From: Phylloscopus collybita
Taxonomy: Eukaryota > Chordata > Aves > Passeriformes > Phylloscopidae
Length of the DNA: 64,000 nucleotides
Reading direction: 5' to 3'
Assembly: GCA_027886175.1 (NCBI GenBank)
Contig: JAJNNQ010000009.1
Span: forward strand, 8,600,501-8,664,500
A model generated the notes under the pieces. The model did no database searches and had not been told where the DNA came from. It saw nothing but the letters and a program-made list of their open reading frames with translations. This document shows, piece by piece, positions 1 to 12,600 of the stretch; position 1 is the first letter of the stretch; each line of letters opens with the position of its first letter. The translations under genes were made by a program, and so were the position numbers.

Positions 1-1957
1 ACTCAGTTATCTTTTACTATCATTAAGGAACAAAAATGAACTACTGTCTCATCAAAAAAATAACTTTACTGGTCAAAATTTTTATTAGTCAAGACCTTTC
101 TTTAAAGCACTGCCAAGTAGGACAAGTTTGGAGAATATCCAGAGAAATTCCTGAGTTTTTTCCATTTCCTTGCAGATTATTGTGATAGACAGAGCTCTAA
201 TCACACCTTCTTTCTCCCTGGAATAAACTGCATGATGCCAGAAGGCAAGTCCAACCTCTGGGAGGAAGCCAGGGTGTGAGACTATTTACATACTCCACCT
301 TATGTTGATCCTCTTCTGCCTCCACTTGCCAAACAACAGCCACTCTCAGGTCTTATCAAATCAATGTCATGGCAGTGGGGGAAATTACAAAGCTGAAGGC
401 TCTGGGATCCGTTTATCTGGGGTTTTGCAGGTTCATATCATGATATGAAAATCAACTGAAAATCAGAGGCTGGCTGACACTCAAGGGCTGAACCTGAGAG
501 CATCAGATTTGGACATGGAGGCTCTGAAGTGCCAGGGCAATTACAGACATTCAGCCACTGCAGGAAGAGCCTGGAGAAACCCACTATGCATCCACATGGG
601 GTAGGTTGCATTTCCATCCAATCTTCCCTTCATTATGCTTATTAGGACAGTAGGTGGGAAGATTTATGGGAGCTCTAACACCAAGAATTTTATGTTTATG
701 AGGAATTCATGCTGAATACCTTGATTCAGCCATAAATGGGTATCTGGTAATTTTATCTGAAAGTAAGAATGTGACAATAGTCAGATTATTACTCTCTATG
801 TACCACTGACTGCAGAAATTGCTAGGCTGTAATCCCAAGGGACAAAGTAGATTCAGTAAGATTCCTGGGTTTATTCCTGTATCAGCTTGCTTTCTTGAGC
901 ACAAAAAAGTGAGGGGCATGGCTTTCTTACTAGTTTGTATAATTTGCATTTTGCAATCCTGCTCAGCTGCACAAAATTAAAAACTGAAAAGGCTGTCAGA
1001 GGAAAACTGATTAAAGACAACAAAGAAACCCCACAGGAAACCAAAACCACAGGGGAAAAAAAAAGGAAAGAAAAAGTGAGAGTACCACCACAATAGCCCA
1101 AGGGAATGCATCAAGGAAAGAAGGGTCTGAATAGCCTGGCTTTCAGCTGACATGAGAAACCAGAGGGCAGGTAGAAACTTTACAAGCTGACGAAGGTGGA
1201 GGAGACGTGGGAATTGACTGAGCTACCAGCAGTAGATAAGGGAACATAGATTGGCAGAGATGCAAACTGCAAATGCTGTTCAGCTCTAAGGCCAAAGATC
1301 AAAATAATTGAGTAGGAGGTAATTTATGAATAAGAAGAATAAACAGGTGGTTTTAGAAGGAAGGGACATACCCTGGGTTTGAATGGCTTTGCAGAACCAC
1401 TATCACTGTGCTCCTCTGGGTCTGGAAGAAATGAGATTACAAGTGCCACATTTGGTTGGCTGGAGTGATTGCAGATGCTCAGCAAGCCACAGGTACCCAT
1501 CAGAGAGAGGGCAGCAGGAGTGTGCACAGCAGCTAGAGAAAGCTCAGGGAGAAAAGGGCTCAGAGGTGTAAGCGGCTGTCAGAGCACTGGAGCACAGGCT
1601 CCTCAATAGCCACCATCTGAGTTTTCAGTCTGCTTGACAGCTTTTTTGTCCCTTTTAGAAAAATGTACACTGACTTTCTATTCAGTGCTGTTAAGGTGGT
1701 TTGCTAGGGTATACAAGAATCAAACTTTTTTTTTTTCTTTAATATGTTTTATTCAGTGAGCAGACTTCATAACTGAGGTGGTCTTATATGACCTTCTCAA
1801 AAGATTTCTGCAAATTTAGACTTGAAGGCTACTGATGGAAACCTTCAAGTAAAATCTTGGCTTACCTCCACTGTAAGTCAGTAAAGTCAGGATCTTTCCC
1901 TGAACTTATTTTCTGATTCAGGAAACTTATTTTCTGCCTACTAACAAAATGAATAGG
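1..1957. other. Intergenic, no gene seen
   Basis: AT-rich unique sequence with only short open frames that show no recognisable protein. In human and many vertebrates CPZ lies just downstream of GPR78, which would place it to the left of this window; I see no CPZ-like exon here. Confidence 0.6.
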
Positions 1958-2565
1958 TGTTGTGGTATGTTCCTAATTTCCCTCCATTTTCCCCACAGTT
2001 GGTTCAGCCCTCAGTGTTCCCACCTTCCTTTTTGTCCATCAAACTAACCCAACCCTTTGTTCCAGACTCTTCCCTGTCAATTCCCAGATGTGCCAACCCC
2101 TCACCTATCATCGCAGTTTGAATGTGCCCCTTTGTCTAGAATGTTCTCTGTTCCTCAATGCCTGATTGGCACTTCAACTTTATCCTCCCCTTTGTGTAAT
2201 CCATTGGTTGTGACTTTTTGTACCACCCCCCTGTGTTCCCACCCACAAGGAATCCCATTGGTTGTTATTGTGTTCCACCCATTGTACCACCCCTTGTTTA
2301 AAAGCTGCTGCACAGAAGTATCTGTTGCTTTTCTCTCCCTGACCTCCCCTCAACAATAAACCTGTTGGAACCTCACAGAGAGAGCCTCCCTTGCACTCCT
2401 TTGTCTGGGTCCTTGTCGTCACCTCCTTTGCACAGCTTGGGCTTGCACACCCCAGAGGTTCAGCATCAGGCACTGTCTGTGTCCTGGCCGTTCCCCACGC
2501 TCGCCGTGCTGCTCCTGCTGCTAGCCAGAGCTCCTGGGATCTCACAGGAGCAGATGCGACAGACA
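1958..2565 (+). mobile_element. Solo LTR of an endogenous retrovirus (ERVK-like)
   Basis: The 608-bp element begins TGTTGTGG and ends GACAGACA (TG...CA). It is flanked by nearly matching 6-bp repeats, AATAGG at 1952-1957 and AGTAGG at 2566-2571. Inside are several inverted CCAAT boxes (ATTGG near 2165, 2202 and 2258), a TATA-like TTTAAAAG near 2298 and an AATAAA signal near 2355, in the order expected for U3-R-U5 on the plus strand. No primer-binding site, gag, pol or env follows, so it is a solo LTR left by recombination. A 6-bp target duplication points to class II (ERVK/alpha-beta-like). Open frames across it are not genes. Confidence 0.75.
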
Positions 2566-2571
2566 AGTAGG

Positions 2572-5117
2572 ATGTAATACACAGATGGGATATAAGCAGC
2601 CCTCAGAAGAGAGGCAGAGGCATCATCCCTCCTTTGTGATAAATGCCCTGCCCACTGAACTTCACCATCCTGTACATCCTGCTCTCTCTCTTACAGAGCA
2701 TCTCAAATTTCTACCAAAATTCCAGCCTGGCCAAGGTGGTGTTCTCCAAGAAGAGAGATCCCAGCCTGAGCTGTCACACCCAGAGAAGAACCCTGAAGCT
2801 CCATCTAGAAAAGCTCAAAAGCGAGCTGGAACTTCCACACATGCTGTTGTGTTTTATGGTAAGGACTCTCTGCCACTGCTTTTTCTTCATGGTGCTGGCA
2901 CAGCAAGCTCCTCAGGATGAGAGGAGGAGGAGCATCCTATTCTTGTATCCTAAATATCTTTCTCCCAAAAATTCAGTTCCGCTGTCAACTCTGAGGTATG
3001 CTTAACCATCATGAGAAGCACGTTTTCAAATGCCTGAGAATCTCTGAGCAAAAGATCAACAGACAGATTCAGGATGACCTTATTTGTCTTCCATTGCTAG
3101 GTATCTTCTAAACCATATTTCATGCAATTTGATCCTTTCCTGGCTGTGTGGTCTTTCATCTGTCTGTGCCTCAGGTGTCCTGAGAATAGCAGTTCTAGTA
3201 CTTATCTGGCTTCCAGCAAAGTATTAAGAATAAAAGGATAATGAAGTATTCAGACTACTGTGTGAGAAGCTCAAAAGATATTTTAAATGCCTAAAGCAGG
3301 CTTCATTAACAATGATAACAGTAAGGATCTGATTAGCTGAAAAGCCAGATTTCAAGCTGAAAGCTAGTCTGAGCTAAGAACTGCAAGGAGTGATCAGCAG
3401 CCTTTTGTAACACAAAGGTCACATGTCACCAATCAACATTTTGTTTTCCCATGATAAAAGAAAAATATGAAACATAAGACCTAAAACATGTTTAAATATT
3501 TCCATGGAGGCACATGCACAAATCACACAGTCCCAATCTCTAGTCCCATGCCATGGAGAAAGGGCACTGAGCAATTTATTGGATTTCAGAAAACATTCTG
3601 AAAAGGTGCATCAGGGTTGACAGCTGCAAGAAAAAGAGAACAGAGTGGTTGGCTATGTAAGGGCAGGAATTACAAAAGTGAAAAGAAGGTGGTAATGAGT
3701 CTGCCACTTATGCTCAGGCATCATTGAATTACAATTTGAGTGCCACGCCTTGGTTGGAAAAAGAAACCAAATTGGGAAAGTGGGTTAAGTAAAACTACTC
3801 TAGTGCTAGGCATGAGGATTTTTCTTGGAAAGTGTTTGAAGATTTCCATTTGGTAAAGGAAAAGAAACTTGGAAACTTAAAGATACGTTGGATAGTTTAC
3901 TCCAAATTTGCTGCATACAAACCTGTATATGACACAGCAGAGTGATGGATGGATGGATGGATGGATGGATGGGATGGATGAAACATGCACAACAAAACTA
4001 AGGTTCTGTCCCAAATGAGACATTTTTGGGTTTTTTGGCATCTTTACTGTCCACAGTGGACTGCTTATCTATTTGCACTCTTGTGATAATGGATTGGGCA
4101 CTGAAAGGAAGGTGCTTCACTTATGGTTTATAATATTTTAAGGCATCTAGTCAAAAAGTGACTGGAATGATCTGTAGTTCTCAACCCTCAAAACTACCTT
4201 TAAAACCATATGGACCCTGTGACATCTAGCATACCTGCTTTGCAATATGTTTCATTTGCATAGAGAACGTATGAGAAGCCTGGCTGGGAGCAGCTCATGG
4301 TTCATGCATTGCTCACTTACAGAAAAGAGCAGAAGCACCAAGTTTGCATCATGCACCCTCCTGTCCTGGCAAGGAAAATCTGACATAAAAGGGAGAAGAA
4401 TCAGAGATATGCAGAAATGGGACCACACATTTGGCCTGTTTCCCATTCATAAGCCACAGGGAAAAGCAGCTCCAGCTCAGAGAAGGAGCTGGCTGCATAT
4501 ATTGTGCCAGGTGACATTTTGCTCCCCCAGGCTTCTGGTACTGAAAGATATTCATATATTTACAACCTTTCTTAAGGTCATCTCTGCTGTGTCTCCAGCT
4601 GAGCCATTAAATATTAATTGGACTGCTTTCCAAAAATAAAGAGCAGAACCTCTAATTTACTTGTGTAATTAACACCTCCCACAAACCAGGTGTCCTCCTG
4701 AACCAGACTGAGCAAGCCATTTGCTCTTCACAATACTGAAATATGCTATATGCTTTTGAGACAGACAGTTGCTTGTTCATTCCACGTGCACAAGTGCAGG
4801 TAATTATTTGGGGGAAAAAAGCACCTCAAATACAACAGAATATGCCCTCTAGGTGTTGTAGTCAAACCTTCCCACTCACACTTGATAGTTCTCTTCAGTT
4901 TGTGTTTTGTGTTTGATTTCCTTTTTAAGCATTTCACATAGGGAGGCTTGAATATCTTGTTATAGGTTTTTTGTGTTTGTTTTGTTTTTTTTTTCCAATA
5001 AGGCTCAATGCTGCTAAATTTATCAAAGAGCTCAAATTTTTATCTGCAGTTGTAAAAAGCATGATCAGTCTCTGGCCATATTCAAGCACTTGCATTAAGA
5101 AACTTGGATTGTCACTT
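2572..5117. other. Intergenic with (GATG)n microsatellite
   Basis: No gene is recognised. A GGAT/GATG tetranucleotide repeat occupies 3944-3980. Open frames at 2585-3005 and 4247-4639 have no recognisable similarity and no supporting context. Confidence 0.55.
3944..3980 (+). repeat. (GATG)n microsatellite
   Basis: About nine GATG units with one single-base interruption (GATGGGATG). Confidence 0.95.
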
Positions 5118-5190
5118 AAAATCATAGAGCCATTTAAGTTGGAAATTACTTTTGAGGTCATAGACTCCAGCTGTAATCATACTTAACCAT
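5118..5190 (-). mobile_element. CR1 LINE 3' fragment (degraded)
   Basis: Reads ATCATAGAGCCATTTAAG, then GTTGGAAA and TTTGAGGTCATAGA plus CCAGCTGT. This is the reverse complement of the CR1 3' terminus (usual form AATCATAGAATCATTTAGGTTGGAAAAGACC...). Only the last 70 or so bases are recognisable and they are diverged. Confidence 0.65.
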
Positions 5191-7769
5191 GTAACAAGCC
5201 TAACATTGCAATTAGTTCTGAAATTTAAGTTCAATACTAGCATTACTCACATTAAGACAAGGTAAATATGTATTCAGTAATCACTGTGCTGCACAGATTA
5301 TTTGCAGAGTTTATTAGATGCTGATTTACCCAGACGAGTAACATGCCTGCTCTTCAGTGAGGCTAAGGAATTTGTGGAGAGAAAATTCACAGAATTTGAG
5401 GTTCTCAATGCTCAGCTGCCATCTAAGCTCAGAGACACTAAAGTTCTCATCCAAGAAAACAAGTTTTGTAGTGAAGCACATCCATCCTGTCAGGATTTAG
5501 CAGGCTAGGGGCAAGCTCATACCTAAACCTTTTGGGAATCTGTAGTCTAAGCAATACTTTGACTTTATTGCCTCAGAAACTGTCTGTCAGTCCCAGAGCT
5601 TACCTGAAAAACACAGAATAGCTTTATTTTCTTTTTGAAGAGGTGACCCTCTTTTTTTGTCAATGAGTATCAGAGCACTCACCTATGAATTGAGACACAC
5701 AGACTCAAGTTCTTCCTCTGAAAAGGCAGATTCAAAATGCCATCTTGGATCTTGCCTGAAAATATCCAAATCATCAAGCTTGGAAATATTTTGGTGAATG
5801 TGTGTTAAGAATTAAAGTTTAATGTCTCCTCAGTTGCAGAGACTAATTAAAGGTTTGTTGTGCTGCAGAGTTTATACCCTGACTGCCATTAGGTGGAGGA
5901 TGTCATTCAGGGGAGGTGCAGTTCTCAGCTTCAGTCTCTGCAGAAAAAATACAAGTTTGGAGGAGAGGACTTTGTGAATTTGAATTGCAACCGGGAGCTG
6001 AAAAAACGCAGTCCAGGAACCTTTTGGGAACCCTACTTCTCTGAAAAAATTTCTCATGCACACTCTTAACAACTTTCCATCCTTTCCCTTCAGCAGACAC
6101 AGGTGGGTGACAGCACCTCCTGCTAAGGAAATTACAGTTTCAGGCAGTTTCTGCTGACCCCTGTGGCATTTCCACCTCCACAACACACCTGCTGAATATT
6201 TGCCAGTCTTTTGTCTCTTAGCAAAGGCACCCCAGACCCTTGGGCAGGAAATCCAGATGAAGTTTCCTAGAGCATTACCTCTGAGTTGGCAAGAGTGTGT
6301 CAATGGCAAGAGGCCATTTTGGATATCACACTTCAGCTTTGTTGGAAATCTGATCCAAACTAAGCGCTGCTGTCAGGACTGTGCACCCCCTGTTTTATCT
6401 AAAATGTCAGTATGTCAGTAGGAGAGAATCCACAATCTGGTGAAGGTTCTCATCATGACAGATATATGTAGCACTAAATCCTTGGATACTTTTTGCAGCA
6501 TTCCAGAACAATGGGAGCAGAGAGTGGTTTTCCCCCAGTTCCTCCTGTCTCTGAATAACCCACAGCATGGTGAATGAAGCATAAACCTCATCAGTTCTGC
6601 CTGTGTCAGGGAGCCAAGGGAATTAAAGTGTGACCTCTCACTAAATGTTTCCTGCTTTGTTAAAAAAGTAGAGCAAGACCTTCTCTGGTGAGGACAGGGT
6701 GGTGAGAAGAAGAGAGAAAGGAAAAAACTACCTGTGTACTGTGAGCAAGGGGAGATGCCTTTTGGCAATGCTAAACAAGGCTGTTAAACTTCATTGCAAA
6801 TCAGGACTGAGAGCACTACAGCTCTCCATGCCCTTCCTTAGTTTGTGGTCTGCAGCACTGTAGATCTTGGCTTCCTAATTCCATGTTGAAATGAAGTCTA
6901 AAAGATGCTCTGCAACACCTAGTGCAGGCTCAAATATTTCTTTTTTTTCCATCTAGGCCTGAGCACCTCCAGAAATACTCAGTGCTTAGTGAGGTTGAGT
7001 GGTATTGTAAAGTGTACACCCTCAACTGGCATATGTAAGCATCATTAATTAGCCTAATAGCATAGGTAGCATTTTAACTAGGTTCTGCTTTATACCTTTA
7101 AAATGTGACTTATAGCTTATTAGCTTTAGAATTTTATTACGGTAAGAGCTTTAAAGTTTATTATTTTTTTCCTCCTCAACCATTTTCTCTAGTAATAATG
7201 CTTTATTTCATTTGTATGTCTCGAAGGTGACAATTTAATACACTTAACTGTATGTAACGTATTTCTTTCCCAAAGTGAGGACCATTTTTTGTTTAGGAAA
7301 CCAAGGGTAAGCTAACAACTGTAGGTATCATTAAGCTCATGTTTATTCATGGACAGCTACTGTAGGCTATTAAAACTTTTTGGCACAAAACTGACTAGAA
7401 GTTACTGAAAATTTAGCATCCCTCCCACTCCCCACAGAGTTATCAGGTCCTTATGTTGCAGCTGAAATGAGAGACAGGAACATCAGGTTTTTCTGGAAGA
7501 GGGGGAGGCATGGGGAGAGAGGAAGACAGTTAAACTGAAAAGATTCCATAGACAAGTTGTTGGTTTTTTTTTTTTCTGAAATACTGTATTTACACAAAAT
7601 TGAAGAGAGTACAAATACTTTACTAAGAAGACAAAACCATTATAGTACATTCAATTTAAACACAGGCAGAACTATAGATGCAAAGCACAGAGGCCTAAGG
7701 TACTTGCATGGGGGAAAGAAAAAAAAAAAAAAAAGAGCATCATAAAGGCCCCGGAGATTAAAAGCAGGA
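5191..7769. other. Intergenic, no gene seen
   Basis: Unique AT-rich sequence. A 145-codon minus-strand open frame (6309-5872) and a 117-codon one (6768-6415) show no family signature, membrane segment or splice context that I recognise. A run of 15 A near 7721 makes the apparent plus-strand frame there a low-complexity artefact. Confidence 0.55.
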
Positions 7770-9368
7770 GGTAAGAGAACACTTTATTTGTTAGGCAGCA
7801 TCATCTTTCCTTGACTTCAGTGGGATTGAACAAGACACTCTCCTTCCTCACTGTTGATGGTGGGAAAAACCCTCTCAATGTGCTGGCAGCTCAACTCTGA
7901 TTTTGGAAAACAGTTGAGTGTGTACTTAATTTTCAGCATGGAAATAGAACCGTTAGCTTCAAAGAAAATTATATTTGTGCCTAATCACATGCTTATATGC
8001 TTAGTTTGACCAGAAATAGCCTTCTCAATGCTTTATAGGGTCAAGTGCATTGTTACATAAAAAATAAGAGTACTTTACTGTCATCTTTTTTTTTTCTTAA
8101 AATATACTTTAGAATTTCTTTACTTTTCCTCTTATGTACTCCATTAGAAAATAGTAGTTTATTGAATGCCATAGAATTATTAAACCTTAATGTCTTACAT
8201 AATCAAAAGAATATTGTTCAAAAATAATTCCCACATTTTTCCAAAAGCTGTTTAAATTTAAAAAGAAATAAAAGAGAAAAATACATACAATAACAGAGCA
8301 GCTTTATATTTCTGGGCATTTGGCAACAGATCTGTTATAATATTTCTCACGTCTCTTGTTGTCAGTTAAAATCACCAGATTATTTGATCATTATTAAAGA
8401 AAAGATTGTACAGTATTATGACAATCCACCATATATAGCCAATGCATGAAATATTTTACACATTATATACCTCTTAAAAAGATTTAATATATTTTAGCCT
8501 TTCCTTTGAAAACAGATAGCTTGTGAAGTAATATATCTTAAACACAATGGTATCTGTCACTTCTACTGATTTTTTTTTTTCCGAAGAAAAAGCTTGCTTG
8601 AATAGGACTACTAGCTCAGTGATGGAACTACAGTGCTATTTAACTAAATTCCATACATGTCTTCATTACTGTTGCTGCAATTATTGTAATCACGTACCAC
8701 CGAAGTGCTAAATATTAGTAACTCAGATATGTGGACTTTGGTTATGCTTGATAGAATACTGGCATATCAAATATATGTATCACTTCCTAAAGGCTATGTT
8801 ACAATCATGATGCCTAGTAATAAATAATAATAATAATCATAATAATAGTAACAATCTCAGATTCAAAGTGCTGACTCACTTGAGGCACCAATACAATAAA
8901 TCAATCAATTAAAAGATCTAGTTTTAATGTTCAAAACTAAGAGCAGATACTGGGCTGCCAAGTTACAGGCGCAGCACGGAGGACTCTGAACCTGTCCTCC
9001 CAGTGTGGGGATTCCTGTGCTCCCAGAAGACACTGGAGTAGCATGTCTGATGTGGAATTTCTCCGAGACATGCCAAGTCTTCACTCATGAAACATTGGGA
9101 GCTGTCTAAGCTCCTCTAAAGCCTCGAAAGGCTCTCTTAAAACCCCTCAAGCCAGCTCTGTTCACTGGGGGACAAGGCTTTGCCAGGAGTTGTGCTGGCT
9201 GCAGACCAGGGAAGAGCCTTTTTACGAAAGTCCGCGATGAAATGCGTCGCGTTAATGCAGCCTTCACACCCTGGAGACACTGTCACCACTGTCAGCATGA
9301 GGGGAGAAAGGCAGTTTTCCAGCAGCAGCAAACACCTGTCTCCCTGGAATGGGAATGCTTTCATGTTG
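7770..9368 (-). other. GPR78: Probable GPR78 3' untranslated region
   Basis: Sequence downstream of the GPR78 stop codon has no other gene. Candidate minus-strand AATAAA polyadenylation signals lie at 8163-8158 and 7788-7783. The stretch is AT-rich with an AAT microsatellite at 8816-8850 and T-rich tracts. The choice of the distal signal as the end is an inference; transcript data would decide it. Confidence 0.35.
8816..8850 (+). repeat. (AAT)n microsatellite
   Basis: Imperfect AAT/ATA trinucleotide repeat within the probable GPR78 3' UTR. Confidence 0.85.
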
Positions 9369-9606
9369 TCAGTTTGTTCTGTGCAAGCAGTAATCGTTTT
9401 CCGTGTCGAGAGAACTGTTGTACCCCGATGATGGATACAGGTCCCTCTTGAGTATCCTGTTGACGATGTTGATCAGAACTTTTTTGTACTGTTGACGTAA
9501 AAGTGAGTAAACAAATGGATCTGATGCAGCCTTACTGTAGGTGAGGCACTTGCTTATAATTCCCCAGTAGTAATTTATGGTAACAAAAGGAACGAGCTCT
9601 ATCAAC
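9369..9606 (-). CDS. GPR78: GPR78 coding exon 3 (TM7 and C-terminal tail)
   Basis: This terminal coding exon begins after the acceptor TTTAACAG (AG at 9608-9607); its first G completes Arg261. It encodes residues 262-339 and stops with TGA at 9371-9369. It contains ELVPFVT (start of TM7 region), KCLTYSKAASDPFVYSLL (TM7 with DPFVY in place of NPxxY) and a tail ending DTENDYCLHRTN, which closely resembles the human GPR78 tail. An ATG-initiated open frame that extends upstream to 9701 reads into intron 2 and is not a real start. Confidence 0.94.
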
Positions 9607-12600
9607 CTGTTAAACATTAAAGAGAAATGGAAACACTTGAGTGTTATACTCACACTGAGCCCAGTGCTCAATTCATGCTTCATGAAACATTCAAGTAACA
9701 TTTATTTTCTTACAGTACACAGTCCCTGCAGGACAAGGGCCATGTACTTACTTCTCACATTCAATAAGGGCAAAGAGAACTTTCCTAGCAAGGCCACTGG
9801 GAGACAAAATCAATTCCTACTGTGGAAAGAGGGAAAAACTGTTTTCAGTGGTAATGCTTCTGTGCAGAGGAGGCAAGAGTGCTGCAGTTTACTGCTCACT
9901 TTCTGAATTTACTGAGCTGTGCTGGTAAGTGGTCAAAATCGTAGTGACATTGACTACATCTCTCCCATAGCAAGCTTGAGACAGACACATGTGGCTCGGG
10001 GCACCCAGACTCACTGACCTCAGTTTCCTGAGTAGAGCTGTCTAGTGACACCTGAGACTTTTGGACATAACCCCATTGGCATCAGGCTGCTGCTTATGGA
10101 AGGTCTGCTTTAGGTCCTGTGGCATATCTGCCAGCCTAGGTGAAGGACTTGGATACCATGGCACATCTCAAATGACACCAGAAACGTGGTCTAGGCCACT
10201 GGATCCATCCCCTCAGACACAGACCAGCGAGCCTTTATTACACCGCTGTGCTGAATTAACACGGATGCAAAGCGGATCCATGACAGACCACTGTGGTACG
10301 AAGAACAACCTGGCAGTATCTCAGGGAGCTCTGACTGGCACCTGCAATCCCACAGTAGGCTTAGCAGCACACCTACAACTACTTAGCCATGGAAGTTTTT
10401 GTGTGCATTTAGCTGACTTCTAGCCTGGCCAAAGAAAACAAGGAGACAACACTTTTATCATCATTACATGACCAGTCAGCTACATCCAGACCTGTGTCTC
10501 CTGGTCTGTGCTTCACGGATGATTAGTGGCCTCAGCACCTCAGCTGAGAGGGATGTATTAATCATGGGGGCAAACCACAACTAAGTTAAACAATTTTTCC
10601 ACAGAAGTGTGGGCAATCCTTCAGACTGTTCCAGCAAATGTCTCAGTCAGCTCATCTGCAGTGGGCAAATCCTCCAGGAAGGTGGAAAGAACAGGGTGAG
10701 GAATTTTTATTTTGTGTGTATCTTCTGCAAAACCTTTTGAAGGAGCAAGAGTATGCTACTTTGCTCTATTCATCCCAGAAGTAAAGAAAATGTTCTGGGA
10801 GACAAAATATCCCTTTTCTATACTCTAAGACATCACTGTTTGAAAATGTAAGATCAGAAGCTTTCTCAAGGCTTGAACCTTGTGTCCTCTTTCCAAAATG
10901 CAGAGTTCCTGACTTGCAGGGTGTTGACTTTGGAAGCTGTTCTAGGCCCTCCTCATAGAAAAGCTGACTTACCATCATTCAGACTGAACATTGCTACAAG
11001 TGACAGGAAATTTTCTTATTTATATGGCTAAAAGTTAAATCATTCCTATGGCAAGTGCATTTAAAAAAACAGATGACTTCTGTTTGAAGCTGCTCAGAAA
11101 AAGTTCCAGCGAATTCAAAATAGGTAGAACAAGAAGATACAAATTATGAGAAATAAATGTACAATAAATGACACTTGCTATGTGATTGCTTAGGTTTATC
11201 CCATCCTGCATATCATCCTAATACAAGAAATACATAATTGATGTTTTTTAAAGACACTAAATAAGAAGAGTAAGATATATTTCAGTCTTGGAAATAGATG
11301 TATTGCTATGTTCCCATTAATGCATTATTATATCCAAACTTAATTGCACTGAAGCCAACAGAAGAAAAATTACACAGCTTTTAATAAGATAAAGGGTCTG
11401 GCCAAAACAAGTCAGACTTAGAAATACCCATCTGAATGCATCTTAGTATGATTTTCTTGTTTTCATGCTGTTACAAAAGAGATTAAATTCATCTGTCGTC
11501 TCTTATTGAACAGATGAATATATTGCTAATGAGCCTAATCTCGTTCAAATTTCTGAAGTGAGGAGCAAATACTGAGCTCACAATGCAACCTGAGTCACCA
11601 GGCCAAGAGCAAGACAACAGGGAGGGTGGCTTTTACACTGCCTCCCCAGAGACTGCTTCAGTGCCACCCCCCTAAAAACCAGAATGAGGGAAGAATGGGG
11701 AAACAGGCACGTCAGCAAGTCCTCCAGTCTCACCTCCATCACCACCTTTCATGAAGTGCTGTCTTGGCATTGTCTTGTCTTTGAGACAAGGAGCCTTTTG
11801 ATGTCCTCCCCACCCCAAATACTTCCCATTCTGCTGTCACTGAACCAGCTCAGTCCCTGTGACAGACAGAAGCTGTAACTTGACACACATTTCCATAAAC
11901 CAGCCCTCAGCTTTCTCTGTAGGTACCAGTTTGTCACACATAAAAAATGCACCATCTCACGTTTGCCAAATGCAAGGTCTGAAGAAGGAAGTAACTTTTA
12001 TTTTAGAAGTTTATGAGAAATACCTCCACCCTAAAAACTGTGGCCACGTTTGGAATTTGCTGAGCTTGGTAATGTTCAGATGGAAAGAAGATGGCAAAAT
12101 CCACTTTGCTCAACATAATTACATCCTGATTATGGCACAAGTGAATAGAACATGACTCAAAATGTACTGAACAATGATAAATTAACCTTTTAACTATGTG
12201 ATGTAATGTTAATATTTGTAATAACCCTTTCAACGACAGAAAAAAGATGTAGCTATCCAGGCAATCAGCAAAGAATCCCTTTCAACATGTAAATGGGAAC
12301 TGAAATAAATGTCACTTTAAAAATTTTAAAAATATTGTCTGTTTAGTGCACTGGCCTTAACCTGTCCCCTATTCCTCTCAGAAAAAGGGCAGTGGCACTG
12401 ACCATGAATGGCCTGTATGTGTGTGACTGTGTGAGATCAGAGCACTAAAGCTGGCCAGTTTCAGTGAGCTGCTGTGGCTGCAGACACTTGGCAGCTTGGT
12501 AACAACCTTGAGGAAGCCCTCACCAGGGGGTTTTGCACATTACTGCACCTCCCTCAACACAAGTCAGCACTCTTCAAGGCTGTCTTGAACACACTGTGAA

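Noticed and set aside
2057..2566. Plus- and minus-strand frames of 100-128 codons
   Set aside because: They fall inside the solo LTR and do not correspond to gag, pol, env or any other protein.
5872..6309. 145-codon minus-strand frame downstream of GPR78, considered as a CPZ remnant
   Set aside because: No carboxypeptidase zinc-site motif or cysteine-rich frizzled-type pattern; frame length is within chance expectation.
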